NCBI GenBank assembly: GCA_040143965.1
Contig: JASJQH010000056.1
Span: forward strand, 1-36,861
Source: Basidiobolus ranarum
Lineage: Eukaryota; Basidiobolomycota; Basidiobolomycetes; Basidiobolales
Length of the DNA stretch: 36,861 nt
Direction: 5' to 3'
Shown in pieces: positions 21,823-34,312 of this stretch (positions within the stretch are counted from its first letter, which is position 1; every line of letters starts with the position of its first letter). The position numbers and the translations under genes were made by a program. Under the pieces are notes generated by a model. The model saw nothing but the letters and a program-made list of their open reading frames with translations. It searched no databases and had not been told where the DNA came from.

Positions 21823-24764
21823 TGTTATTGCTTATTATCTCCATAACGTATTTCCCCCTTGTATCTCCTATTCAACAGTGGCACCCGAATATCGATGGCT
21901 CTCGCCCGATGTAGTTGAAACAGTTTGTAAAATCCAAATGAGCATCCTCCTCGTTAATTCCATTCCTCCCTATGAAATCATGCTTGTACATAATTGAAGC
22001 ATACACTACATTTGATGTGTCAGGCAAAGTCATTTATTCAAAATACCATAGTTTTCTGTACCTCATCATCTAGCGCTCTTGAAACTATTTAATCTAGTCG
22101 ATTCTATTCCACTAGTCCAGGCAACTTCCCCATTCTACCCAGATCCTGTGCCCATTAGTTCGAGAATTCACCATGAAGCATCCAACAAAATTCACTTTGT
22201 CTCTTTGTAATAAAATAGATCAAGAAACTCGAGCCAATGTTAGAATCGATTACATGTATTTTATTTAGTGTGTGGCGGTATGTGATGGAGTAGCAAGGGT
22301 ACACCAAGCCGCTCTTTAGGCCATTACTCTGAGTAATCCAATTTTTGTGTACAATGGGCGCGAGAAGAGATGGTTGGCCAGGTTAATTTTCCATCCATAT
22401 GAAGTTTATGCCAAGCAAAAATAGTTATCGATTAAGTTGTTGAGAGCACCCTGGTTGGTGAAGTTAATATAATAATTGTTTCATAGTCATGAAATTAAAC
22501 TAGGCCAGTCAGATCACCGTCACAGTAAAGAATGGAAAGCCCAATTGACGTGTTGGTACAAGTTACGGCAAACCTAGCTAGGTGGAGGAGAAGGCACGGG
22601 ATAAAGGCACGGGTTCATGGAATGACGCTAGTTGATTGCATTCTAATGAATCTAGAGGTAGAATCTAATGTCACTATGATCCTGATCAGAGTGGAAGAAG
22701 CAAGGATCTAATCCGGTTCAAGCAATGGGTACTGTTTTTATCTATGTTACATAGGTGATATTAGGGAGTAGTTTGAGGTTTAATGCAGATTTGAGACTGT
22801 TTGACTTTCTGCCAAGCGATATCCTGAACGCGATCTGATGGATATGAATTAGCTCGCTGCTTATATCATCGAAAGGGAATTCAACTCATGCTCTAGAAGT
22901 TCAAAAGGAAAGTAAACTTGACGTGCACATAAAGACACGTTCCTATTTGCTTGATTATTAAAGTCACGATGGAGATAAGATAAAATATTTGTGAAGCGAG
23001 CGCTTTGCACCAAGAAAGGACTCGTCTATACCATGCATAGCTTGATTTTACTCAGAGTATTCTCTGATTACATGGGCTAGGGTTTTACTAGTAAACTCCG
23101 CAACACACCGAAGCAGGGCCAGTAGAATCCTGCTTCTGTAGGCTTAACTGGTATCTTGGTAGAATAATGGGTCCCAAAGAAACCCCATTATAAGCTCTGT
23201 CTTCTATGGCTAATTGTTGATGCAGTTGACGTTCTTTTATTTCCTCTTCATTATAAGCAGTATAAGAGAGGTATGTGGAAGTACACGATTCTCTCTTGAT
23301 TACAACTCGTTTTCGTTTCTTGCATTCAGTGAGCCAAGCCAGGTCAAGTAGTCTAAGCATTCTTAGCAACAACCAATGGCTTATGAGTGTTGGCAGAGTC
23401 AGGATATTTACTAAGGCAGACTGAATACAGTTTCCATGAAAATTAATTTGATGACTTCAGTATTACTACTCAATTGGCAGTCGATGACATTTCTGATTTA
23501 CATCATGATGTGATTTGGACAGATCAAGCAAAATGAGAGGCAATCTACCACCAAAGCTGTAAATACATACTATATTTGTAATTGCGGGCGTTTTGTACAA
23601 ATCCAGCTCACAAATTGGGCAGTACGGTCTTCAAATATTTCACGGGCATCATTTATCGACAATCCCATCAATCCGAAAGCCCCTAGTGACATGGATGGTC
23701 CTTCAGCGCCCCAGTACAGGTAATACAACATGCTTACATTTTCAATTGTTACAATGCGCATTCACTGACCATTTCATTGGGTTGCAGTGAACAAACCTGA
23801 GTGATCCTGGGAGCCCCAGATGGTTATCGCCTAACCAATCCACCATCCATTTAAGTTCACCCACAGTTTCACTTTGCTTTGGCGCAGTGATTTCCTCATT
23901 ATGCTTACTTCGACGTACGTGTAACCCTGGATGTTTGAATGGAGTTTATTTCTGCTCCTTATACGGCTGATTTCGGCCATTTTCCAAGCAAATTCCTTTG
24001 TATCTTGATATGGACTGATTGCTGATGTCTTGAGTGCTACCGCCTCAAATGCTTGCTGACATTTTCATTACTTGTGACTTCATTAGATGACACACCACCT
24101 AATCAGGTTACAAGATATATTAGAAGTAATTTGGGTGAGACTTCTTGAGAATTGTAGTGTTTCTCCCGTTTAGGAGGGGTGCCCTCACGAGATAGTGCAC
24201 AAGTTATACCTTAAATGGGTCTGACACCGAAATCACTTTAATGATTGTTCCCTTGGGTTATGCTGTAGGACATCCAGCCGTTACAAAGATTTACTTCGGA
24301 AATATTTGGATGTAGTGTTAGGTTTGTATGAGGTAAATAAATTGCCGCACGGTTTCCCAGTGTATTACTGTTGTGTATAGCTGAGGATTCAAGATTAACT
24401 TAGAAATAGAAGGTTCTCATCGAACGTTGTTGCTGACAAAAAGTAGAACAGCACTTCGGTTACTCAAGTTATTGATGAATCCCCCTTTCGCTATTACGAA
24501 GTATTCTATAATTAAGAGTTTGTTTCTTTGCGAGAGGCTGAAGCCCCACTTAATTACGCAACTTCGTAATGTTTAAGAATTGGTTACTTTATATCAGATT
24601 TAAGACGAGATATGTACAACAAACTTTGTATATACGTGAATGTTCAACAAAAGAAAAGGAATAGGCCATAGAGAAAAGCATACACATTCGCTTACTTTGA
24701 TCAGCGGTCAGTAAGTTGCAGAAATATTAAACAACAAAAATGAAGAAATGTCTCTCAAGACTCA
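21823..24764. other. Intergenic spacer between convergent genes
   Basis: About 2.9 kb between the 3' ends of the PPxY protein gene and the cyclin gene. The longest frame (23088-23372, minus, 94 codons) has no recognisable motif. CpG is normal. No RNA gene, repeat or mobile element is recognised. Confidence 0.45.
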
Positions 24765-25759
24765 TCATTTTGGTATGGCAAATACCGATTGTGGTAGGAG
24801 AGACCACATATGGGGAAGTACTGGCATACTAAGGCGCTTATGAACTATATCGGAGGCAGGATGTCGTAGAGTTGCTACGTCCAGTGGCTTCTTAACCACT
24901 CTTTGCTTTGTTAGAAGCTTCTCTGTCTCCAAAGTTAATGATTCCTTTGCCACGGTGACTTGCGATTTACTTTGATAGTCTTGAGGCTTTGGTTGTATCT
25001 TGACCGCTTGAAATCTATTACATACATGATCAATCAGCCGTCCAGTAGGATCTGGTTTACCAGATTTACGCCAGTTTCTCGAGATCTTCTCGTCCATTAG
25101 ATGTACAAAATCATTCCATTGTTCAACACTGATGTGTAATCGGAAATTTAGGAAATACAGCAGTTCAAACTCCATCTGATTTATCTCTTTGATGGTAAAC
25201 ATCCCATTACTGACTAATGCCCAAGTCTTATTGTAGTACGCATCATCATAGAGATATTTGGTGGCAACTATGATCGATGCTAGCAATAATCGGTGACCAG
25301 ATCCGTAGGTCCCTTTACAACCAGGGTGCCTTTGCTTCAATCGGATCAAGTACATAAGTGCGATTAACAGTGTAGAATGGCTGGTATTTGTACGTCTGAC
25401 CACTTTCAAGATGAATTCCGAAAGTTTTGGCAGTGATTCTTGGTCGACCTTATCCCCCTTTGGCTCACCACATTGAAATAGTGTGTGTACAATCCCTTCG
25501 GCAATACCTAACCCACAAAATAAGACGTTAGTCAATATGAATGTATGTTGGGCCTTATCGCTTAATTACCTATTAATTCTACGCGAATCTGCGAGGTGAA
25601 ATAATCGCTCGAATGTAAGCCATTCGCATTGTTGAGGAGTACGCGATTTGTGCCTTTTCGAAGCTCGTTGGCGGAGTGAGACAACTGAAGTCGTTGACCA
25701 CGTAGTTTTTGGTTGGCTGAAAGTGCTTGAACAGTATTTGGTAAATATTGGCTTTTCAT
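24765..25759 (-). CDS. PCL/PHO80-type cyclin
   Basis: On the minus strand exon 1 is 25759-25570 and exon 2 is 25507-24765, giving 310 residues. The 62-bp intron has a GTAATT donor, a GACTAAC branch site and a TTAG acceptor. The open frame runs further upstream only to a TTG, so the ATG at 25759 (MKSQYLP) is taken as the start. The cyclin box spans about residues 88-205. It includes LPKLSEFILKVVRRT, then TLLIALMYLIRLK, then LLASIIVATKYLYDDAYYNK with the CDK-contacting Lys (147), and EINQMEFELLYFLNFRLHIS with the conserved Glu. This pattern is that of Pcl1/2-type cyclins and fission yeast Pas1, which activate Pho85-type CDKs in G1/S control, polarity or nutrient signalling. The C-terminal 100 residues are basic and look disordered. 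Which CDK it pairs with cannot be read from the sequence. Confidence 0.88.
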
Positions 25760-27257
25760 TTTACTCTCTTCTATCAGAATCAATAGGTTCAAAATCGAGG
25801 TAAGCTATATTGTTAAAAGCGATAATATCGAGGATAGTTACCAAATGTTTATGTTCAGAAAGTATCTATTGGCAATGCTTTTCTATTTTCTATTATGAAG
25901 CAATCCAAGTCTATGATGAAATATAGCCCGGTAAGGAGGATAGACACAAAAGCCAAAGTCTCTTGGTAAGTGTAATTATGGTGATAATAAATCTAATTGT
26001 GTTGTTGCTCGAATGGGTTAGGAACCAGCAGGGTGAGTTAATATATCCTCATTCAAGATTCTCCCGATAAAACATATTTTTGTTGATATTATTCAAAGGT
26101 GCTGTACAGCGCAGTGAGAGGATTGTCTACAGAAGATGGTCATTGCTAAAATCCGTCGAATTCACTGCACTACCAAACATCGGGAAAAACAACAAACAAC
26201 CATTTCCCGATAAAAATATTTCCTATATATTATCTAATTGATGATAATCAACCAATGCATGGGATTTCTTCGATTTCTGAATTCGATTCCATGCCAAAAT
26301 GAGGCATCGTTTGAACAATCCAAATAAATCAAGGTATAGATATGAATGTGGCTATTAACCTGGTCCTGTTGAATGTACAACCAACATACACAAAGGAGTT
26401 ACAAGAGTGTGGCCTCCATTGTAAGCGATCTACACTTGAGATGTCAATCGGAGGAGGCAATCTAACGATTCAGCACTGCGCAGAGATGGGCATTTACGTT
26501 GCTCTACATGCATATAATATCAGGATGTTTGCCAAGGCTTCCATATTTACTCTTTTCAAGAGAACAATTGAAGCCCATTTTTCCACTGGGGACGCCACCA
26601 TCCTATTATTACTTGATTGCCGCTTCTTCTACCAGCCCATCGAAAAAAGCAAATATGACATATTCTAAGATACCAAATTCGAATGAAGCTGCATTGATAT
26701 AGCTGGCTAGTGAAATTCATGATATCGCACGCGCAAAATAAATGTCGCGTCGATCTCATATCATCTCAAGCAAGCAGCATCAAGTTCATATGCTTCTCTT
26801 ACAATTGCCAGTCGATAGAAATCAGCTAGAGTCAATATTCAAGTGACCTTCGAATACACTTGGTTAGCACTGCTCAGCAGTACAATAGCAGACTCGAGAT
26901 TCGGCCTAAAAACCAACTTGTTGGTGATGAACAACTGCACATCATTGGTTCAAAATGAAATCGGTAGTGCACAAAAGCTCTAAGCCCCTCTATTCTGAGT
27001 CGCTCCCCCAGTATTTTCACCATGCGGGCCGTTTATATGATTGAGCATACACCGTTTCAATGGAGTGACACGATCAAGGGGTACATACTGACATTACTGG
27101 CTAGCACACCTTCTCTTCTATATTTAAACGTTAGTTGAGTGTCCTACATTTTATATTTCTTTGCCCATCAGTTCCATCCTTCGTGTGCTTGCTCTTTATT
27201 GCTTGTTAATTGCAAGGAAAACTGCATAAACAACCTCCCCTCAAGAAGATTACAGCT
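25760..27257. other. Intergenic spacer between divergent genes
   Basis: About 1.5 kb between the cyclin and the four-helix protein, which are transcribed away from each other, so both promoters should lie here. An ATG-initiated frame of 108 codons (26342-26668) has no recognisable domain and is not called. A TATTTAAA at about 27120 lies some 135 bases before the ATG at 27258 and could be a core promoter. Confidence 0.4.
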
Positions 27258-27993
27258 ATGAAAACCGTGCGAATTCCTATCATCAATTCATGCTGCTTTT
27301 GTATCAATCTGAGGACTGCAACACTTGTGCTCTCTTCTCTCGGCATTGTTAGTGAATCCTTCCTTGTAATTTTGGGTACTATAGTCCAACGTGTACTATG
27401 TGTTTCTAATATCCTATTATCTGTCAATATGTAGTTCAGTCATCTATATAGCGCACTTATGATCCGGCAGGTATCTAAGAGTCAAGAGTCAATCTTCTAT
27501 ACACTTTGGGTTCTTTACTCCTATATATCCATGGCAATTTGTGGTGCTGGGGCCTTTGGAGTGTACAAAAACCGAAAGAAACTTTTGAAATTCTTTGCCC
27601 TCTATTACTGGGTAGACCTTGCCTTTGGTTTTTTCCTCAGTATCCTCTTTTCAATCAAAGCATTCAATTTAGAGGATTCAATCTGCCAAGAGCTGGAGAG
27701 TAATCGTATGAGCAAGATCAATTTGGATATTTGCCACCAATTCTACAATAATGCCGCATTGGCAGCTCTGGTGGCTCATTCGCTTTCCCTTGTTGTTAGA
27801 GTAAGTCTTGGCCACACTAATATGCTTACTCTCAAAACTACTAAACGTTTATCATTCATGTGAATAGTTACATTACTCTCTTGCGGTTTGGTCCTATTAT
27901 AGACAGACCAATACCACTCGTTACACTCACATTGGTTCTTCCGAAACAACCGACAGTTTGTTTGAAATGGATTTTGAAGATAATGCGAAGTAG
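27258..27993 (+). CDS. Small four-helix membrane protein, function unknown
   Basis: Three exons are proposed: 27258-27365, 27435-27800 and 27868-27993, giving 199 residues. The first intron (69 bp) has a GTAATT donor and a CTAAT branch site about 25 bases before the TAG. A later in-frame acceptor at 27470 would shorten exon 2 by 12 codons. The second intron (67 bp) has GTAAGT and AATAG. Four hydrophobic segments lie at about 18-42, 56-78, 88-112 and 140-168. Distinctive features are the CCFCINLRT start, GAFGVYKNRKKL between helices 2 and 3, YYWVDLAFGF in helix 3, and HYSLAVWSYYRQ after helix 4. The 30-residue tail is polar and acidic. My impression is that related small four-helix proteins are common in early-diverging fungi, but I cannot name the family or its role. 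It probably sits in an endomembrane or the plasma membrane. Confidence 0.75.
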
Positions 27994-29233
27994 ATACATT
28001 TCGTCCAACTCCCGCAGGTAGTGTTTCCCAGATATCCGTTGCTCAGGATAGTGATACGTGAACACTCAGTAGTATTCCCCTAATATAGCTTCATTCCCTA
28101 TACTTATTGTAATATTTCAAGCAAGTTAATTGGCTTCTTTCAATTTCATTTTATTCTTCGTTCAACAAATCACCTCAATAAACCCAAATTACACTATACT
28201 TAGACACAGCATTCAGAACTATAAGCCGGTGAACATGAATTGCTCGTTTAGGGTTACCGCAGAATACACCACTTATTCTTTACACGCCGTCCACTCGAAT
28301 ATACCTTCAAAGATACTTGCGGTTCTGGCTTACTGTAGACTGGTTTAGGGTTATCTAAAATGGAAAAACTTGGGACCGTTTTGGAATTAATTAAATGCAG
28401 AACCTGTCTCAGAGGCCCATATACAGGTAACCAGTAATGAAATGATACGGGATGTCGTAGATTCCCCTAGGTTTGATACCTAGATATCCAAAGGGTATTT
28501 TCCTTAAGAAAATTGATTAGTCTAACTCACATCCAAGAAATAATTGGAAACTACAGCTTTATTATCATGGCTATGACTTCATAAAGCTTCCTCGTAAAAG
28601 TTGGTTTGTACTAATGCTTAAATCTTCCAGAAATGCCCTTCTTAGTAGACAGTAGTCTCTGTTGAGTAGAGCATGTCTGAGCCACTTCATCTACTTCATT
28701 ATAGATTCCATTGTTGATCATAACAAAAATCATAGAAACACCAGTTAGAGTTGGTAAGGATAAAGTTCATTTCTCACCAAGAGTTCATCTACATGGAAAT
28801 CACCTCAAATCACGATATTTCGAAAATAAAGCCCATCTACTGCAGCCTATTATCTCTATGGGAATTCTTTTACATTACTAAGCAAATCTTGTGTTGACAG
28901 GAAAGGCCAATGTTGAATCCAGTAAATTATTAATAAATGAAGTATTTTCTTACCACCCTCTACCGTTCACGAGAGAGGTAAACTAAATGGATTGAGAAAG
29001 TCATCATCATGAAGTCCATATGTTTAACTTTCCAAGAGATTTATTTAGCGATGATATATAATGGAAATATGGCTAATCATAAAAGTAAATAATTACGAAT
29101 CAAGTTGAACGCACCAATGTTAATTACAAAAAGATAATGGTGCTAGAATGAAGTGAGGCTCGATTAAATCCAAGTCGATCTTAAACAAAGTGTGATTGTT
29201 TGAGCAATTAGGTGATTGAGCATAATGGATACT
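27994..29233. other. Intergenic spacer between convergent genes
   Basis: About 1.2 kb between the 3' ends of the four-helix protein and the sugar transporter. There are no frames above about 72 codons apart from antisense frames of the neighbouring gene, and no repeat or RNA gene is recognised. Confidence 0.5.
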
Positions 29234-30778
29234 TTATATCTCGTTTGGAACCGGTGAAGAGGCGGCGTTACTACTTTCAGCTTGATTGATATCAGCGTCA
29301 GATCGTACGTTAGGAGTAGTGGTTTCTTGTAGAGGAGTTTCGCCAGCGCGAGCGTTATTATGTTGACCAGTAATCTCTTCAATACTACGTCCTTTGGTCT
29401 CAGGCAAGAAAAACAGAACACCACAGAAGCCAACCACGCAACAGAATACAAAGATTAAGAACACATAGCCGTGCATTTTATCCTTTAACGACGGGAAAAA
29501 GAATCCAACGACGAAATTACCGAACCAATTGAGACCAAGAGCGCAAGAGGCTACGGTTGAGACGGCTCTAGTAGGGATAAGCTCAGACACGATTAGGAAA
29601 GGGATGGGTCCCATACCCAAAGCAAATGATACAACAAAAGCGAACACACCAAGAATGACCAGGCCTGAATCGTTGCACTCAATACCGATTATCATTAAGA
29701 CATTGAAAGACGCCATACCAGCCAGACTAATAAGTACAAGGATCTTTCTACCAACGCGATCAATCAAAAGGATGGTAACAATTGTAGCAATCAAGTTGAT
29801 ACCACCAATACCCACTGTAAGGTACTGGGCAGTCTTGTTACCGTAGATTGAGGTGAAAATAGCGGTGGAATAGTACATGATACCGTTAATACCGCAAAGC
29901 TGTTGGACGATACATAAAAACACGCATAAGAAAGCATGCTTGCGTGTTAAAGGATCCTTCATGATGAACCTAAAGCCATCCATCATCGATGTTTGTTCGC
30001 CTCTTTCTTTAGCCTCAGCACGAGCATCGACAATAGATTTCAATTCATTCGTCACATCCTTACCTTTACGTAGTTTTCGTAGTGATTTCTCAGCATCCTC
30101 AATTCGATCTTTGGAGATGTAGTAACGGGGAGTCTCAGTAATGAAAGAAAGTGTAACCAGCTGTGCTATTGCAATAGCTCCAGTAAGAGCCAAACAAATA
30201 CGCCAACCGGCACGAGTAGATAAACCGAGGCCGGCGGCTTGAGTAACCAGTTGACCGATAACACAAGCAAGTTGGGTCATAGCACCATATGCACCACGAA
30301 CCTTGGTGGTTGATACTTCACCAATGTACGTTGGAAGTACAACAGTACCAAAACCAGAGCCAATACCGGTGAATAGGCGGCCAACGATCCACATTCCCTT
30401 GTTCTTGGAAAGACCAATAAGTAGAGCGCCAAGAATGAAGAATATGTTGTTGAAAAGCAATGAGTTCCGACGTCCAAATTTAGCTTGACACCAACCAGCA
30501 GAAAGACCACCGATGGCACCACCAATAGAGAAACTACTCACGGCAAAGCCCCACATCCAGTTACCCATTGGGAAGCAGCGAGGAAAACCATCGACTTTCT
30601 CATCAGGATAGTCGCAATCAATGATCGAAGCTTGAATGATATTGGTATCGGAGGTGTTCCAACCGTTATTAAAAGACACGATACAAGCAATGACTACACA
30701 CAACGTGGTGTAGAAAGAGAAGCCGGCCTGAGACGAGTCAAGCGAGCTCTTTGGTTCTTTTTCCGAACGACCGAACAT
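29234..30778 (-). CDS. MFS sugar (hexose-type) transporter
   Basis: An intact single-exon frame of 514 residues starts at the ATG at 30776-30778 (MFGRSEKEPK). The frame is open for 25 more codons upstream but only to a TTG. The sugar-porter signatures are in order: GWCQAKFGRRN (95-105), RLFTGIGSGFG (134-144), ETPRYY (215-220), QQLCGINGIMYYS (292-304), DRVGRK (340-345) and PETKGRS (459-465). Twelve membrane segments can be traced, with a charged central loop at about 222-280. QQLxGIN is typical of glucose/hexose carriers. The loop after helix 1 (about 42-72) carries three Cys or Pro-rich sites (CDYPDE, PRCFP) and is probably extracellular. The C-terminal 45 residues are polar and Ser/Thr-rich, as is usual for regulated transporters. 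It most likely carries hexose with protons across the plasma membrane. The exact sugar is not determined by sequence. Confidence 0.93.
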   Translation of the reverse strand: MFGRSEKEPKSSLDSSQAGFSFYTTLCVVIACIVSFNNGWNTSDTNIIQASIIDCDYPDEKVDGFPRCFPMGNWMWGFAVSSFSIGGAIGGLSAGWCQAKFGRRNSLLFNNIFFILGALLIGLSKNKGMWIVGRLFTGIGSGFGTVVLPTYIGEVSTTKVRGAYGAMTQLACVIGQLVTQAAGLGLSTRAGWRICLALTGAIAIAQLVTLSFITETPRYYISKDRIEDAEKSLRKLRKGKDVTNELKSIVDARAEAKERGEQTSMMDGFRFIMKDPLTRKHAFLCVFLCIVQQLCGINGIMYYSTAIFTSIYGNKTAQYLTVGIGGINLIATIVTILLIDRVGRKILVLISLAGMASFNVLMIIGIECNDSGLVILGVFAFVVSFALGMGPIPFLIVSELIPTRAVSTVASCALGLNWFGNFVVGFFFPSLKDKMHGYVFLIFVFCCVVGFCGVLFFLPETKGRSIEEITGQHNNARAGETPLQETTTPNVRSDADINQAESSNAASSPVPNEI

Positions 30779-30945
30779 GATTCTTGATATAGTGAATTCA
30801 ATAGGATTTAAGATAGATTGATAGTTGCCAACGACAATAATGTAGAATTGCAACCAAGATTGAAGAAATTGTAGCTTGATAAAGCTGGACTTTAATTTTG
30901 TAGATTAGTTTTTGAAATGATTCTTCCAGCCATCGTGGCCAGGGT

Positions 30946-30953
30946 GTTTATAG
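30946..30953 (-). promoter_or_regulatory. Possible TATA box of the sugar transporter
   Basis: CTATAAAC on the minus strand lies about 170 bases upstream of the ATG at 30778. A T/A-rich leader follows. This placement would give a 5' leader of roughly 130 bases, without intron signals that I can identify. Confidence 0.35.
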
Positions 30954-33187
30954 TGTTCCTTCGGATTCAATGGATTTGATTACCCGTGTTCTATTAAGCT
31001 TTTTTAGGATTAATCCGCTTCTGTCGTATGTGGACTTCTTTATTAAGAAAGAAAATAATGAAACGTCTTTGAATTACTGTTTTTGCCATTGCTGATGTCT
31101 TGATTACACGTTGGCTACTTTTAAGGAACAGCATAGTCCTATCAAGTATGATGATTGGAACCAGCCTGCTGTAGCGCCTTTACAGTCTCTGAATATTGGT
31201 CAGATGGCCTGGTTTCTGGCATTGAATTTCAACTTGTGATCATTCCGTTCTCATCACGGAGATGAAGCTGCCTAGCTTAAACTACACTCGTTGAGCAGAA
31301 AGTGGTCATCGTCCATGGATGAATCTGTCCGAGCGTTACCTACACACCTTACTGGGCTTATAGATCCTAAGATTTGTTGTTTTCACAGTCATGTATTCAT
31401 CGCGTAATGTGCCATTTTACTACAATGCCCGAATCAGGTTCAAGCTGTTTATAGCAGCAGCAGGTACTGAAGAGTTGCACAACGGTGACAACAAACAACA
31501 CCTGATCGGGATAGAGAGCTGGAAGTAGGCAATAGATCAAGACCAAGCAGAGCTGCGATGTTAGGTATGACAACCATATACCATGGTGCTCTACATGTGC
31601 AAGAGTTAGCATCGGTGCTTGTTGATCGTGTAATGCTAGCCCCGTTATATACCATGGGATGGAGTTGGTTAGCCATATTTATGGGTTATCTAGGTAGTGT
31701 TGCCTTTTGAGGGGGTAGCAGTCTCCTGAATCGATCACCTTCAAGGAGTATTCATTGGAGCACCTAGGCTGGTTACGGATGATGCTGGAGAGCACTAGAG
31801 AGTGGGATTTTGCTATTGGGTTTGGGATGTTATGCCAACATGGGTATCTATATTAGTAGAGTGAGCCGTCATCAACATTGAGCAGATCATACCCTGTGAC
31901 AGGTTTCTTCTCCACACTTTGGTGATTTTAGGCCTTAAAAGACGAGCACGAGCGGCAGTCTATAATTTCCATGGGTTTCCTCACTGGCAATTATGGTGTG
32001 AGCCCTCGCCGAAAAGGGAATCTTGCGTAACTAGCAAAGATTTACACATTGCATCATACTTCCTATAATTGGCCACCATCTGGGACTGTGCAGATACACA
32101 CGTTTAAAGCGTCTGGCTCCATTTCCTGACATGCTGGCATTACTGATGAACAATTCCTGCGTTGTTGGGTCTGCAGAAGCAAACGTAAACCAAAAGCTCT
32201 TAATGTGTGCATCGATTTTGGGTAGATCTTTGGGCACATCAACATCATAGATATCTGGATATGATGTATAAGGTGAGGTTATGCGCAAACAATTTCGGAT
32301 AGTCATTCCTTTTCTGGATTTAAATGGATTCTAGTCACCAATCACAGCGGTATATCTACCCAAGTATGGAAAGAAAGCCACCCAAATTTCTAACTACTAT
32401 AGCATTGATGGGCACAGCTACTCAGCCACCTCGAGATTATCGTGTAGATTTAAGGGAAACTATGGGTGCATGCAGAGTTGCCGTAGGTATTTGAGATGCC
32501 ATTGTAATAGCGGAGTATTTAAGGCAATACGCAACTTGTGTTAGATGCTTAGATGAATCAAGAATCGGAACATAGAGCTTCTATTTTAGGTATTTTATGA
32601 GTTTGCAAGGTTCGACTGGAAATTTCGTTGATTTCCCAATCAGCCACGAGGTAAATCAGTTTACTGCCATGGATATTGAGATGACTGTCGACAATACAGT
32701 CCTCTGATTTGAAAACCAAGCAGAGAATTTGAGGTGAGGCATTCATTATAGGTATCTAGGGTTAAAGGGAGGGATTATTGCACTGGTATGTGTGACTCTA
32801 TTGTAGGGTTAGGGTTAGAATAAGTGCCGTTTACTTGGGGAGTATCAAATCACTAGTGAGATGTTATTTCATTAAATATTATTCATAAAATGCCAAATAC
32901 AAAATAAATCTAAAAAACCTAGGTCACTTCGAAGTTGGTAATTAAAAGTCGAATTTAGCCCCAATACAAATATCGTCATCAGCTTCTAATTTTCCTTGAT
33001 CCTAGCCTCGTATTTCTATATTTTTTTCATATAGTTCTAGCGACAAGATCCTTTGCACATAAGGGTACGGTATCCGTCAAGTTCTCTTATATTTGCTGCT
33101 AGAGAGAGATGTTAACAAACTGAGAGTGTTTGAGTACAATTGAGAATTGTTAATCATCATATTTTCCACTCTACAAGGTAATGAGCG
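30954..33187. other. Intergenic stretch before the transposon-rich end
   Basis: About 2.2 kb with normal CpG and no supported gene. The frames of 60-91 codons here (for example 32031-32306, minus) overlap each other in different frames and match nothing. A short telomere-like run (two and a half TTAGGG units) occurs at 32804-32818. The last CpG at ordinary density is near 33186, after which composition changes sharply. Confidence 0.45.
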
Positions 33188-33964
33188 AGTGAGGCATAGA
33201 CAATCAGCACTTATCTTGTAGAACACCAAGTGTAGTTAGGCTAAGGGTCAAATGGTTTAAATATTACTTAATCAGAACAATATTATATGCAAAAGGACAT
33301 TTGAGATAAAATTTTCCTTGCAACTTGTGATCAAATACGTACATATGGTTAGCAATATAATCAGAATTTGACTCTGTAAAGATAATGTTGAGTAGATAAG
33401 GTAATTAGCATGGAGAAAAATAGGATGAACCCACTGAATAATTGGACAGAGGCCAGAAATAACTTAAACTATTGGATATTGGCTCCAAAGAGTATATAGT
33501 ATGTTTTGAGCTAGCACTTCAAGTTTTTCTGCATGTGTTTGCAAGGCTACAACATGGGGCCATCAAGAGTTGTTTTCCAGCAGGATAGCATACTTAATGA
33601 GTATGTTGATGGTCATTCCTTAATCAATAGGTAACTAGTATAATATGATAAAGGCATAACCTAAATACTACATTCAAAGTACATTTGTTTTTGCAGATCA
33701 GGCATCAGAGTTTAGGACAATAATCAAAGAATTTATGAAGCATAGAATATTCTCCTACAGTGTGAGTAAGCTGAGGTACTACAGAACTAGCCTCCATGTA
33801 ATCCAATCTTACTCATTTTATAGTATCAGACCTGCAATGAATCCATGTAAGCATTTGTAGAAGCTTATTATATAGAAAGTAAGGCATGAGCTGTTAGAAA
33901 CAAATTGACCTATTTCTTTATTCTGGTAGGTAGCTTTCAAGATATTGTGGGATAAGGCTCAAAG

Positions 33965-34312
33965 TGTTGAAGTATGTGAGAGCCTATTGGAAGTGCTTTG
34001 GAGAATTAGAGAAATTGGTGGTTTTCACTTATTGATTTATTGAGTAGAAAGTTGACATTTATAGTTTTGACAAGATGTAAACAAACTAACATGTAGAATG
34101 TATTAAGCAGGTTCCCAGGAGCATGTGTGCAAAGTTAGGGGCTTCTAGCATAAGTTGGGAAAATCTATGTATCAGAGAGCTTCTATGTCGGGAAAAACAT
34201 TTCAAGTAAATTCCAATTGAGAATAATATATAGTATATTAGTGAAATATAAGATAATTTAGTACTAAGCTATATATGACTATATAGGTGTTTAGGCAATG
34301 CAAATTTCAACA
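33965..34312 (-). repeat. Copia 3' LTR, 348 bp
   Basis: This is the LTR of the minus-strand Copia remnant, with TG...CA ends and a perfect seven-base inverted terminal match. Its outer border at 33965 and inner border at 34312 are set by comparison with the other two LTR copies (14284-14590 and 35894-36058). It contains one CpG. No clear target-site duplication can be tested because the other end of the element is lost. Confidence 0.85.

Noticed and set aside
23088-23372. Minus-strand frame of 94 codons with a Lys/Arg-rich start
   Set aside because: No recognisable domain, no promoter-like signal, and no support from codon pattern.
26342-26668. ATG-initiated frame of 108 codons
   Set aside because: No motif, signal peptide or family resemblance, and it lies in a likely promoter region between two divergent genes. 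It could be real but cannot be supported.
33540-33655. A VFQQD peptide on the plus strand, reminiscent of Tc1/mariner transposases
   Set aside because: The residues after the Asp do not fit the family (no PxH-type continuation), and no other transposase block is found nearby.
33820-33835. GTATCAGACC, resembling a Copia primer-binding site
   Set aside because: An eight-base match is expected about once in a window of this size, and no LTR end lies just before it.
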